Virus record (IMG/VR): IMGVR_UViG_3300047472_000281
Coordinates: 1 to 64,000 of that record
DNA: 64,000 bases
From: a virus
Direction: 5' to 3' (one strand)
In this document: positions 7,843 to 14,769 of the stretch, in pieces
Numbering within the stretch: the stretch's first letter is position 1
Layout of the letters: the number at the start of each line of letters is the position of its first letter
Position numbers and translations under genes: made by a program
Notes under the pieces: generated by a model
Database searches by the model: none
Seen by the model: only the letters and a program-made list of their open reading frames with translations
What the model was told of the DNA's origin: nothing

Positions 7843-9114
7843 ATGACAGACGCCCAGATTCTTCCAGACCCCCTGACGCCGCCCGGCTGCAACCTCAAAA
7901 GCATGCCGTCGATGCTGCTCGACGTTCAGCGCCTGTGCGACAGCGGGATCGCCAGCCACGAGAACGCCGAGGTGTTCCGCACCGCCATGCTGCTGTGGTG
8001 CAAGTCGTGGCATCAGATCCCGGCCGCCTCGCTGGATGACAAGGATTCCGAACTTGCCGGTCTGGCGGGGTTCGGCCGGGGCTCGCTCGACAAATGGATG
8101 GCGATCCGCGCGGACGTCCTGCGCAGCTTCGTCAAGTGCTCCGACGGCCGCCTCTATCACCCCGTCGTCGCCGAGAAGGCCCTGGAGCAGTGGATCAACA
8201 ACCTGATGCGCAAGGTGTCGGGCGCCAAGGGAAACGGCGCCCAGGGCAAGGCCGGAGCGAACGCCTCCGAGGCCCATATGGAAGCGCTGGGCGACGCCGC
8301 CTATCGCCTGCGCCGGCTGAACCCTTTGTCGGACACCTTCAAGAAGGACGCTGTGAAGGTCGCCCTGGCGCTGTTCGACGAAAGCCCGCTTCGACCCGAT
8401 CCGGACGCCGCGCGATTGGACCGCGAACGCATTGCGTCAGGCATGGTCGCGCACGGCGAACGCACTGCGTCACGCAGTGCGTCAGATATCGAGACGCAGC
8501 GCGTACCAACTGGGTCACGCAGTGCCGACGCACCGCGAACGCAAGATAAAGGGAATAGAAATATATCCCCCCAACCCCCCTTGGAGGGGGGCGTTCGCGA
8601 TGCGTTGTTCGACAAGATTTTCGCGGCCTATCCCGAGACGGGGAGGGCGTCGACCGATCAGCTGAAGGCCCTGAAGGCCCTGCCGGCGATCGTCGAGGAG
8701 ATCGGCGCCGATGCGCTGCTGGGCTGCGTGGCCAAGCTGGCCGCGTCGGACTATGCCCGCCAGGACGGCGGCAAGAAGGTTTCCAGCCTGCACCGCTGGC
8801 TGACCGGCGGGAAGTGGCGAAACTGGTTGACGACCGAGGCGGCACAGGCTTCGGCGCCGACCTGGGCCGGTCCTGCCGAAATCCGCGAAGCGATGATCGC
8901 CTACGTCGCCGACGCCAGGGGGGGCCGCGCCAAGGCCGAGGAATGGGCCGCCAGTTGGCTGGATAGCGTCACCACATGGTCGGAGGTGCCCAAGGCGATC
9001 GTCTGCCGGTCCGGGACGGTCCTGAAGCGGTTGCAGGAGGCGGTCGGGGCGATGCTGCGCACCGAATACGGCGTGCAGCTGCGCTTGGCCGTGGCCAGTG
9101 AGGTGGCGGCATGA
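7843..9114 (+). CDS. DUF1376 replication protein (initiator/loader candidate)
   Basis: 423 residues, ATG 7843. Residues 1-120 match DUF1376: a MPSMLLDVQRL segment, a WCKSWHQIPAASL segment and VKCSDGRLYHPVVAEKA. The centre (about residues 180-255) is a low-complexity linker whose DNA is packed with short repeats, like the lambda O gene that contains ori. The C-terminal part includes SSLHRWLTGGKWRNW. Placed directly after dnaB, it is the best candidate for origin recognition; that role is inferred from family and position. Confidence 0.8.
   Translation: MTDAQILPDPLTPPGCNLKSMPSMLLDVQRLCDSGIASHENAEVFRTAMLLWCKSWHQIPAASLDDKDSELAGLAGFGRGSLDKWMAIRADVLRSFVKCSDGRLYHPVVAEKALEQWINNLMRKVSGAKGNGAQGKAGANASEAHMEALGDAAYRLRRLNPLSDTFKKDAVKVALALFDESPLRPDPDAARLDRERIASGMVAHGERTASRSASDIETQRVPTGSRSADAPRTQDKGNRNISPQPPLEGGVRDALFDKIFAAYPETGRASTDQLKALKALPAIVEEIGADALLGCVAKLAASDYARQDGGKKVSSLHRWLTGGKWRNWLTTEAAQASAPTWAGPAEIREAMIAYVADARGGRAKAEEWAASWLDSVTTWSEVPKAIVCRSGTVLKRLQEAVGAMLRTEYGVQLRLAVASEVAA
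8422..8592. other. Candidate replication origin (iterons and AT-rich stretch inside a gene)
   Basis: GCGAACGCA occurs three times (8423, 8456, 8535); the first two continue into the near-repeat TTGCGTCA/CTGCGTCA. TCACGCAGTGC occurs at 8470 and 8514. A 19-base palindrome, GCACTGCGT-C-ACGCAGTGC, spans 8462-8480. An AT-rich run (8546-8566) and a C6/G6 hairpin (8575-8591) follow. Iterons plus an AT-rich melting region within the linker of a replication protein gene match lambda-type origins. Not tested. Confidence 0.6.
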
Positions 9115-9434
9115 TCCCGCTGGACCAAGCCATCGTGCTGGGGGCGTGTGTCGGCGCCGCCTGCCTGATGGGATACGCTCGAGGATCGCAAATTAAGGTG
9201 CGACCGCGTCCGCTCGTACTTCTGGTGAGGCGGCCTTGGCCAAAGCCGTTCAGTCGTCGCGCGGATGAATACTGGGTCCGTCTTCCGTTTGCCGGCGTTG
9301 AGGCCTTCACGGTCTGGAAGGGCGAGGATCCTGCCCCCGACGGTGGTTTCCACCGCAGCTGGAAAGCGGCCAGCGATCGCATCGCCGAAATTCAGGCGGC
9401 CGAGAGGGCCGCCGGTGGCGAGGCGTCAGCATGA
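9111..9434 (+). CDS. Hypothetical protein with N-terminal hydrophobic segment
   Basis: 107 residues, ATGA overlap at 9111. Residues 5-23 (DQAIVLGACVGAACLMGYA) could form one membrane helix, followed by a basic stretch and a soluble C-terminus rich in tryptophan and charged residues. No family recognised. Confidence 0.6.
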   Translation: MIPLDQAIVLGACVGAACLMGYARGSQIKVRPRPLVLLVRRPWPKPFSRRADEYWVRLPFAGVEAFTVWKGEDPAPDGGFHRSWKAASDRIAEIQAAERAAGGEASA

Positions 9435-9667
9435 CCCCCGAACTCAGCATGGCGATCAAGTTCGTCGAGAACGCGGGCTATCGGGTTCTTAAGCCGAAGC
9501 GCGCCGGCCTGCCGCCAGAGGCCATCAAAGCGGTTCTGCAGGCGCGACGAAACGATGATCCGTTCATCCGCATCGCTCGGCGACTGGGCCTGACAAAGGG
9601 CCAAGTGGCGGGCGTGACGACGCGCTATCGCCTCAACGACCTAGGTGTTGTGGAGCGACGCCGATGA
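9431..9667 (+). CDS. Small helix-turn-helix-like protein
   Basis: 78 residues, ATG 9431 in an ATGA overlap. The segment FIRIARRLGLTKGQVAGVTTRYR looks like a helix-turn-helix of the GcrA or sigma-region-4 type. It lies just before the terminase ATPase paralogue. DNA binding is inferred from this motif only. Confidence 0.6.
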   Translation: MTPELSMAIKFVENAGYRVLKPKRAGLPPEAIKAVLQARRNDDPFIRIARRLGLTKGQVAGVTTRYRLNDLGVVERRR

Positions 9668-10635
9668 CCGCTCAAGCATTCGGCGAGGCCCATCGGATTT
9701 ACACGGATGGACCCCGGACCGGCTTCTACCGGGCCGACAGCACCCCGTGGGCGCCGGGGATCTACGACGCCCTGTCGGAACAAAGCCCATGGCGTGAAGT
9801 CTATGTGGTCAAGGGCGCTCAGCTCGGGCTGACAGAGATCGGCATGATCTGGATCGGAGACGGCGCTGTCCAAGGCCTGCCTGGTCTCGTAATCGAGCCC
9901 ACCGAGCGACATGCGCACCAGATCGCCAGCCGGAGGTGGACGGGCTTCGTCAACACCGCGCAGCCGCTTCGAGACCTGTTCGGCGGTGGTCAGCGCCAGT
10001 CGGCCCTGCAGTTCACATCGGACACGACGGACGTCACCTTCGCGGGATCAGGTAGCCCCGCCAGCTTTGTCTCTGCCGTCCCAGCCCGCGTGCTCGTCGA
10101 CGACTACGATCGGTGTTCGCGCTTAAAGGGGGAGGGTGGCTTACTGCCCCTGATGCGCGACAAGATCGACGTCTGGGGAGAGCGCGGCAAGCTGTTCATT
10201 CCCAGCACGCCGGCCTGGGCCAACGATGGCATCTGGCCGGAATGGTTGCGGACCGATCAGCGGCTGTTCGAATGCCCGTGCCCGCTCTGTGGCCATCGCC
10301 AGCCTTGGGTCTGGGAAGACCTGCGCTGGAACCCCGGCCAACCCGAAACCGTCCATCTGACCTGCCGATCCTGTCGCGCGGGGCAGGTCGAATGGGCCTG
10401 GAAGTCTAAGTGGCGCGCCGGGCAATGGCGCGCGACAGCGGCCGTCTCTGATCCAAAGCGGGTCGGTTTCCACCTGTCGACCCTGTACGCGGCGCCGGGG
10501 ACCCAGCCGTGGGAGCGCATTGCGAGGTTCTACGAAGAGGCGCGGGACAGCCGCGATCCCCTGAAACTTCAGGTGTTCATCAACAGCGCCATGGCCTTGC
10601 CGGATGCGCATACGAAGATCGGTGGCGCGCTGTGA
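9664..10635 (+). CDS. Terminase GpA-type ATPase domain paralogue lacking the nuclease domain
   Basis: 323 residues, ATGA overlap at 9664. It aligns along its length with residues about 30-360 of the true large terminase (14717-16705): VVKGAQLGLTE for VAPKGTQLGFTE, ECPCPLCGH for ECPCPGCGH, and GFHLSTLYA in both. It ends exactly where the nuclease domain would begin. The Walker B position reads VDDYDR instead of GDEVDR, so the catalytic glutamate is aspartate. A GTGA overlap couples it to a separate nuclease gene. Its role is unknown; it may be a DNA translocase or a relic. Confidence 0.85.
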   Translation: MTAQAFGEAHRIYTDGPRTGFYRADSTPWAPGIYDALSEQSPWREVYVVKGAQLGLTEIGMIWIGDGAVQGLPGLVIEPTERHAHQIASRRWTGFVNTAQPLRDLFGGGQRQSALQFTSDTTDVTFAGSGSPASFVSAVPARVLVDDYDRCSRLKGEGGLLPLMRDKIDVWGERGKLFIPSTPAWANDGIWPEWLRTDQRLFECPCPLCGHRQPWVWEDLRWNPGQPETVHLTCRSCRAGQVEWAWKSKWRAGQWRATAAVSDPKRVGFHLSTLYAAPGTQPWERIARFYEEARDSRDPLKLQVFINSAMALPDAHTKIGGAL

Positions 10636-11285
10636 GCGGTTCGGACGCCGAAGAGCGGGTGAGGGCGGTCGCGGTTGCCGCGTTGCGCCTCGAGATGCCG
10701 ACGGCGCGGATCATCCATGAACTGGATGTCGGCGGCGCCCGTCTGGACCTGGCCGCGATCGAGACCGACCGCATCGTGCTGGTCGAGATCAAGAGCGAGC
10801 GGGACGTTCTGACCCGTCTGGCCGGCCAGCTGCGGTTCGCGCTGTCGGTCACCGACGACGTGCGGGTGGTCTGCACCCCGCGCCACCAGGCCAAGATCAC
10901 GGCGGCGCGTGTGCCCTACATCCACGAGGGGCCAGATCGCGGCGCGAACGCCCTGCACATCAAGGGCCTTCAGCACTGCAGCCTGCATGTCGAGAGCCCC
11001 GCGGGCCTAGTCAAGGCCTGGGCCAACCACCCCCTCTACAACAAGAACTGGAACCGCGAACGCATCCGCGCCGAGCACGTCATGGACCTGATGCTGCAGT
11101 CCGAGGCCAAGGAAGCGCTTCGGCCGCTCGGCGCCAAGTCCCGGTGGATCCAGAGGGAGGTTACGGCCTTCGCGATGGAGCACCTGTCCGGCGCCCAGAT
11201 CCGGCGAATGACCTGCGCGGCGCTGCGGGCCCGACACTTCGCCCGGGCTGATGCCCCCATTCAAGCCGAGAGGATCGCGGCATGA
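10632..11285 (+). CDS. PD-(D/E)XK-type nuclease
   Basis: 217 residues, GTG 10632 overlapping the previous stop. The pattern GGARLDLAAIETDRIVLVEI followed by KSE gives an aspartate and an E-x-K triad as in PD-(D/E)XK endonucleases, with a conserved glutamine in the next helix (AGQLRFALS). The C-terminal half is basic and helical. Coupling to a nuclease-less terminase ATPase suggests the two act together; this is inference. An MmcB-like repair nuclease is another possibility. Confidence 0.7.
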   Translation: MSGSDAEERVRAVAVAALRLEMPTARIIHELDVGGARLDLAAIETDRIVLVEIKSERDVLTRLAGQLRFALSVTDDVRVVCTPRHQAKITAARVPYIHEGPDRGANALHIKGLQHCSLHVESPAGLVKAWANHPLYNKNWNRERIRAEHVMDLMLQSEAKEALRPLGAKSRWIQREVTAFAMEHLSGAQIRRMTCAALRARHFARADAPIQAERIAA

Positions 11286-11536
11286 GCCGGAAGTTTCGAC
11301 CTGGCCGCCTTTTGCTGGCCGGCTGTCTGGCGGCGCCATTGTGCTTTGGCTTCTCCACCCTCGTCGTCGATGCGAACCAGAGATCCTTCGAGCGGGGGCA
11401 GTTGGTCGGCCAATGCCAGGTGGTCGTGAACCTCGTCGCCGCGAAGAAGCGCGCGGACCCCAGTTGGAGCCCGCCTCCGGGTGATCTGATGCAGAGGTGC
11501 AGAATTGCGCTCGCAAACGTTAGGGAGGGGAGCTGA
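11282..11536 (+). CDS. Small secreted or lipoprotein-like protein
   Basis: 84 residues, ATG 11282 in an ATGA overlap. The N-terminus is basic then hydrophobic (RLLLAGCLAAPLC), with LAGC fitting a lipobox. The rest is short, soluble and contains two further cysteines. An envelope location is plausible but the gene lies in the middle of a replication operon. Confidence 0.55.
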   Translation: MSRKFRPGRLLLAGCLAAPLCFGFSTLVVDANQRSFERGQLVGQCQVVVNLVAAKKRADPSWSPPPGDLMQRCRIALANVREGS

Positions 11537-11781
11537 TGGCAACGATCACATGGCGAGTCGAGGACTTTCGCACAGGCAAGGTCCGCGACGGCGAAAGCGC
11601 TGATGTCGGCGCCGCCCAGAAAGCCGCCTTGGCGGTGGTGCGTGACCTGGGGCGCAAGGATCTGGCCGGCATCAAGGCGACGGTCGTCCGACGACCCCGG
11701 AGTGCGCCGCCGAAGATCATGAACGCCAAGCTGGGCGAGCGCGGTCAGATCGAGTGGGTTGAGGCGGCGCTGGATGCTTAA
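11536..11781 (+). CDS. Hypothetical protein
   Basis: 81 residues; ATG 11536 overlaps the preceding TGA by one base. A soluble, basic protein (ATITWRVEDFRTGKVRDG) without recognisable domain. It overlaps the next gene by eight bases. Confidence 0.6.
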   Translation: MATITWRVEDFRTGKVRDGESADVGAAQKAALAVVRDLGRKDLAGIKATVVRRPRSAPPKIMNAKLGERGQIEWVEAALDA

Positions 11782-12094
11782 GGACCAAACCCCTGACGAT
11801 TGGCATCCGTGCGTCGTCCTGGACTGCCGCCGCACGGGCAAGGTGCTCAAGGCGGGCCGGAAGTTCGTCTGTCACATCCACGTCGGCAAGGTCGGGGAGA
11901 AGCTGATCCGTGACCACACCCGGCACGCGGCGGACCTGATCGACGCCCAGCGCCGCGCCGCGCTCAAGCCGGCGGCGAGTGACCGACCGGTGGTTGCCGC
12001 CAGCTTCGCGGAGGGCATGGCCTGGAACCGCATCGTGCTGCGGGCCGGTGAATTGTTCGGCGTAAAGCCAGAGTTCGGGGGAGAAGCGTCGTGA
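11774..12094 (+). CDS. Hypothetical protein with possible metal-binding residues
   Basis: 106 residues from ATG 11774; TTG 11759 is an in-frame alternative. The N-terminal half has HPCVVLDC then FVCHIH, a cysteine/histidine spacing that could bind zinc. The remainder is helical. It overlaps both neighbours, consistent with coupling. Function unknown. Confidence 0.6.
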   Translation: MLKDQTPDDWHPCVVLDCRRTGKVLKAGRKFVCHIHVGKVGEKLIRDHTRHAADLIDAQRRAALKPAASDRPVVAASFAEGMAWNRIVLRAGELFGVKPEFGGEAS

Positions 12095-12999
12095 CGAGGA
12101 AGACCGCCAGGAAAGGCCTGTTCAAGCCCGGCTTCGCCGGCGCCAAGGACGAGAGCCTGGGCATGCCTGGCCGCGGCCAAGCCATCCCGGATGAGGGCGC
12201 GTTCGATGCGCTGGAGCAGCGCATCCACCGGGCCATGCTGACCTTGACCCGGATGTCGGGCGACGGCCCGTCCTCGCGCACCGGCTTCTGGCCCGACTAT
12301 GTCGTCGAACTGGCCGACCGCATCGAGCGCGAGAAGGAAGAGGCCGCGCCGCCGCGTCGCTTCCGCCCGACCGGAACCGACGTCGACGACCTTTTGCCGG
12401 CGCTGGAGCTGCTGCAGGGCCTGCGCGTCGAGTATTTCCAGCTGGTGCGCTACAAGGCCGTCGACGATTTCCGCCTCGACGGCGGCGCAACATGGGTCGA
12501 CCTGGGCGACAGCTTCGGGCGCAGCGACTATTGGGCGCGCGAGAGCTATCGCCGCGCCATGCTGCAGGCGGCCAAGCGCGCCGGTCTGGTGTTCTCGGCG
12601 CCGACTGAATACGCGGTGGTCTGGGTGACCGTCATGTACGACGGCCTGCTGATGACCTGGATCGGCACGTCCAGCAATCCGCGCCAGACCCTCTATGACA
12701 AGAAGGCCCACAACCCTGCCGAGATCGTCGATTGCTCGGCGGTGTGGGTGGCCGACAAGGCCACGGCGAAGGTCGTCCTGGACCAGACGCGGGCGCACCA
12801 CACAGCCGATCGCAAGCACGGCGGCTGGCACATCCTGAACCCCTTCGACGCCGAGGCGACGATCATGGACAAGGTCGAGGGGCTGAAGGCGACCTGGCGC
12901 ATGGAATACTTGGCCGGCGAGCCGATCGAGGCGCCGGTGCGCCAGACGATCGAAGACGTGGCCGAGGCGGCCATGATGAGCATGGAAGGGGACGTTTGA
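12091..12999 (+). CDS. Hypothetical phage protein, DNA-binding candidate
   Basis: 302 residues, GTG 12091 in a GTGA overlap. A basic N-terminus precedes a helical central block (ALELLQGLRVEYFQLVRYKA, then FGRSDYWARESYRRAMLQAA) that resembles a helix-turn-helix module, and a C-terminal region with an RQTIEDV segment. The position late in the early operon is where lambda-like phages keep late regulators. No family assigned with confidence. Confidence 0.6.
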   Translation: MTRKTARKGLFKPGFAGAKDESLGMPGRGQAIPDEGAFDALEQRIHRAMLTLTRMSGDGPSSRTGFWPDYVVELADRIEREKEEAAPPRRFRPTGTDVDDLLPALELLQGLRVEYFQLVRYKAVDDFRLDGGATWVDLGDSFGRSDYWARESYRRAMLQAAKRAGLVFSAPTEYAVVWVTVMYDGLLMTWIGTSSNPRQTLYDKKAHNPAEIVDCSAVWVADKATAKVVLDQTRAHHTADRKHGGWHILNPFDAEATIMDKVEGLKATWRMEYLAGEPIEAPVRQTIEDVAEAAMMSMEGDV

Positions 13000-13313
13000 T
13001 GGCCATCCGCGAGCAAGAGACCGGCGCGCTCATCGAGTTCCTCAACGGGCTGTTGGAGGTCGATCGCCGGGCGATCACTCGCCTTGTCGCGACGCGCGTC
13101 CTTTGCGGGTCAGCTCTCGGCGAGCACCCGACCGTGCAGGTCGGCGTCCTGAAAGGTGTTGGGTTGGAAGTGGGCATGCTCGGCGTGCTGAACGGCTTCT
13201 GCGGTGTGTTTGACGAAGGCCCCAAGAAAGGCTGGGGCCCGATCATGGCGATCTACGACGGCGACCAGATCGCCCGTTTCCGCCGCACCGACGAGAAGGC
13301 CATCGACGCATGA
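12999..13313 (+). CDS. Hypothetical protein
   Basis: 104 residues; ATG 12999 overlaps the previous TGA by one base. A compact soluble protein with glycine-rich hydrophobic segments (VLKGVGLEVGMLGVLNGFCG). No recognised domain. Confidence 0.6.
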   Translation: MAIREQETGALIEFLNGLLEVDRRAITRLVATRVLCGSALGEHPTVQVGVLKGVGLEVGMLGVLNGFCGVFDEGPKKGWGPIMAIYDGDQIARFRRTDEKAIDA

Positions 13314-13687
13314 CCGTCGCCAAGACCGACGTGACGCTGCTCGACGATGAGATATTCGGCCGCGCCTGGTACTACGAGAAGCTGGTGATCGACCCGCCGG
13401 TTTTCGAAGGCAAGGTTCTGCCCGTGCGCTCCGAGGACGGGCGGGTCATTGGCGCCGCCAGCTTGCACGCGGCCGCTGATCGGGTGAGCGCCGATGTCGA
13501 GATCACGGATCCCCTAGCAGGTGAGTTCTTCCGAGACGCCCTGGCCGGACCTTTTGCGGTCTACAAGGTCGGACGGTGGGAGGCGACAGATCAGATAGGC
13601 GCCAATGGACTACCCGTTTGGCTCGCCTGCGATATCGATTTGGTCAGCGTGACCCTCATGCCGATCGCGAAGGAGCCAAAGTCATGA
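13310..13687 (+). CDS. Hypothetical protein
   Basis: 125 residues, ATGA overlap at 13310. A beta-rich-looking sequence with alternating hydrophobic strands. No family recognised. It is the penultimate gene before the terminase region. Confidence 0.6.
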   Translation: MTVAKTDVTLLDDEIFGRAWYYEKLVIDPPVFEGKVLPVRSEDGRVIGAASLHAAADRVSADVEITDPLAGEFFRDALAGPFAVYKVGRWEATDQIGANGLPVWLACDIDLVSVTLMPIAKEPKS

Positions 13688-13890
13688 GGTGGGAAAAGCG
13701 GCAGACCGGCGACTGGCGGCTGTTCGACGCCGAGGGCGAGATCGCGGGGGCGGTGGTCTGGCAGGATTTGGGACAGGGCCGGGTGTGGAACAGCGTCTCA
13801 GCGCGGCTTGCCCATGGTCCAGAAGAGGGCAAGCTAACCGAGTGCAAGCGTCGGCTGGAGCGCCTGTGGGACGAGGCCGGGAAGGCCTGA
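13684..13890 (+). CDS. Hypothetical small protein, last gene of the early operon
   Basis: 68 residues, ATGA overlap at 13684. Contains WEKRQTGDWRLFDAEGE and a basic C-terminal helix. It ends 120 bases before the small terminase gene. Confidence 0.55.
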   Translation: MRWEKRQTGDWRLFDAEGEIAGAVVWQDLGQGRVWNSVSARLAHGPEEGKLTECKRRLERLWDEAGKA

Positions 13891-14010
13891 ACGACGTGCC
13901 CGTGAAAAAAGTCAAATCTAGCAGATTGACCAAACCCCGGTTTTGGGCGAATCAACGCCTAGCCGGGGCGAATCACGTTCCGCCGAAGTCGACGACACGG
14001 ACGGCCTGAA
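13891..14010. other. Candidate cos / terminase-binding region
   Basis: A 120-base gap directly upstream of the small terminase gene, where lambda-type phages keep cos. It holds a direct repeat, GGGCGAATCAACG (13945-13957) and GGGCGAATCACG (13966-13977), and a spaced inverted repeat CCCCGG (13935-13940) / CCGGGG (13963-13968). These could be terminase-binding and nicking elements. Position and repeats are visible; the function is inferred. Confidence 0.45.
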
Positions 14011-14769
14011 ATGGCCACGCGGAAGTCGGCGAAAAGCTCAAAGAAAACCAAGGCTTCCAAGCTTCCTCATGCGGGAGGCGACCTTGTCACGGCCGCCGAG
14101 TACGCGCGCCGGGTCGGGATCTCGCCCCCGCGCATGACGAAGTTCTTTCACGAGGGCATGCCCTTCGTGAACGGCAAGGACGCCGAGGGCCGGCGCGACT
14201 GCAAATTGGTCGATGTCCATGCCGCCGATCTGTGGCGGATGGCCAATACCGACATCCGCATCGATGCGGATGGGCGTTTGCGTGGACTGGAGTCGGGCGC
14301 TCGCGCGCCGGCTCCGGTTCCCGCGGGGGCGCTGGCTGGGACGGGCGTCCCCTCGCCAGCGGCCGAGCAGGCGACTCCCTCCCCCGTCTCCGGGGAGTCG
14401 CCTGCATCACCTAAGCCGCCCGCCGAGGAACTGACCGGCTCGCAGCTGGCGGCGGCGCGGATCGCCGAGGCCAAGGCCGCCGGCGTCGAGGCCGACACCG
14501 ACTACAAAAGGCAGCGGCTCGCCGCAGCCCAAGGGCTGCTGGTCGACCGCAAAGCGGCGATCGGAGCCCACCAGGCCTTCGTCCAGAAGGTCGGGGTCTC
14601 GATCGACCGCATGCCACAGAATTACGCCTCCAAGATCGCGGCGCGACTTGGGGTCTCGGAACACGAGGCCTTCAAGGCGCTCAAGGAAGTCGTCGCCCAG
14701 CAGATGAGAGAAGATCTTGCCCGCGACGCTCGCAGCCACGCCGACGCCGCCAGGCGGCGAGGGGGATAA
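14011..14769 (+). CDS. terS: Terminase small subunit (Nu1-like)
   Basis: 252 residues, ATG 14011. The N-terminal winged helix (TAAEYARRVGISPPRMTKFF) matches the DNA-recognition domain of lambda Nu1-type subunits. A proline/alanine linker follows, then a helical assembly region with YKRQRLAAAQGLLVDR. It should bind the cos site and hold the large subunit, which overlaps its 3' end. The unusually long low-complexity linker (about residues 95-145) is the only odd point. Confidence 0.85.
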   Translation: MATRKSAKSSKKTKASKLPHAGGDLVTAAEYARRVGISPPRMTKFFHEGMPFVNGKDAEGRRDCKLVDVHAADLWRMANTDIRIDADGRLRGLESGARAPAPVPAGALAGTGVPSPAAEQATPSPVSGESPASPKPPAEELTGSQLAAARIAEAKAAGVEADTDYKRQRLAAAQGLLVDRKAAIGAHQAFVQKVGVSIDRMPQNYASKIAARLGVSEHEAFKALKEVVAQQMREDLARDARSHADAARRRGG

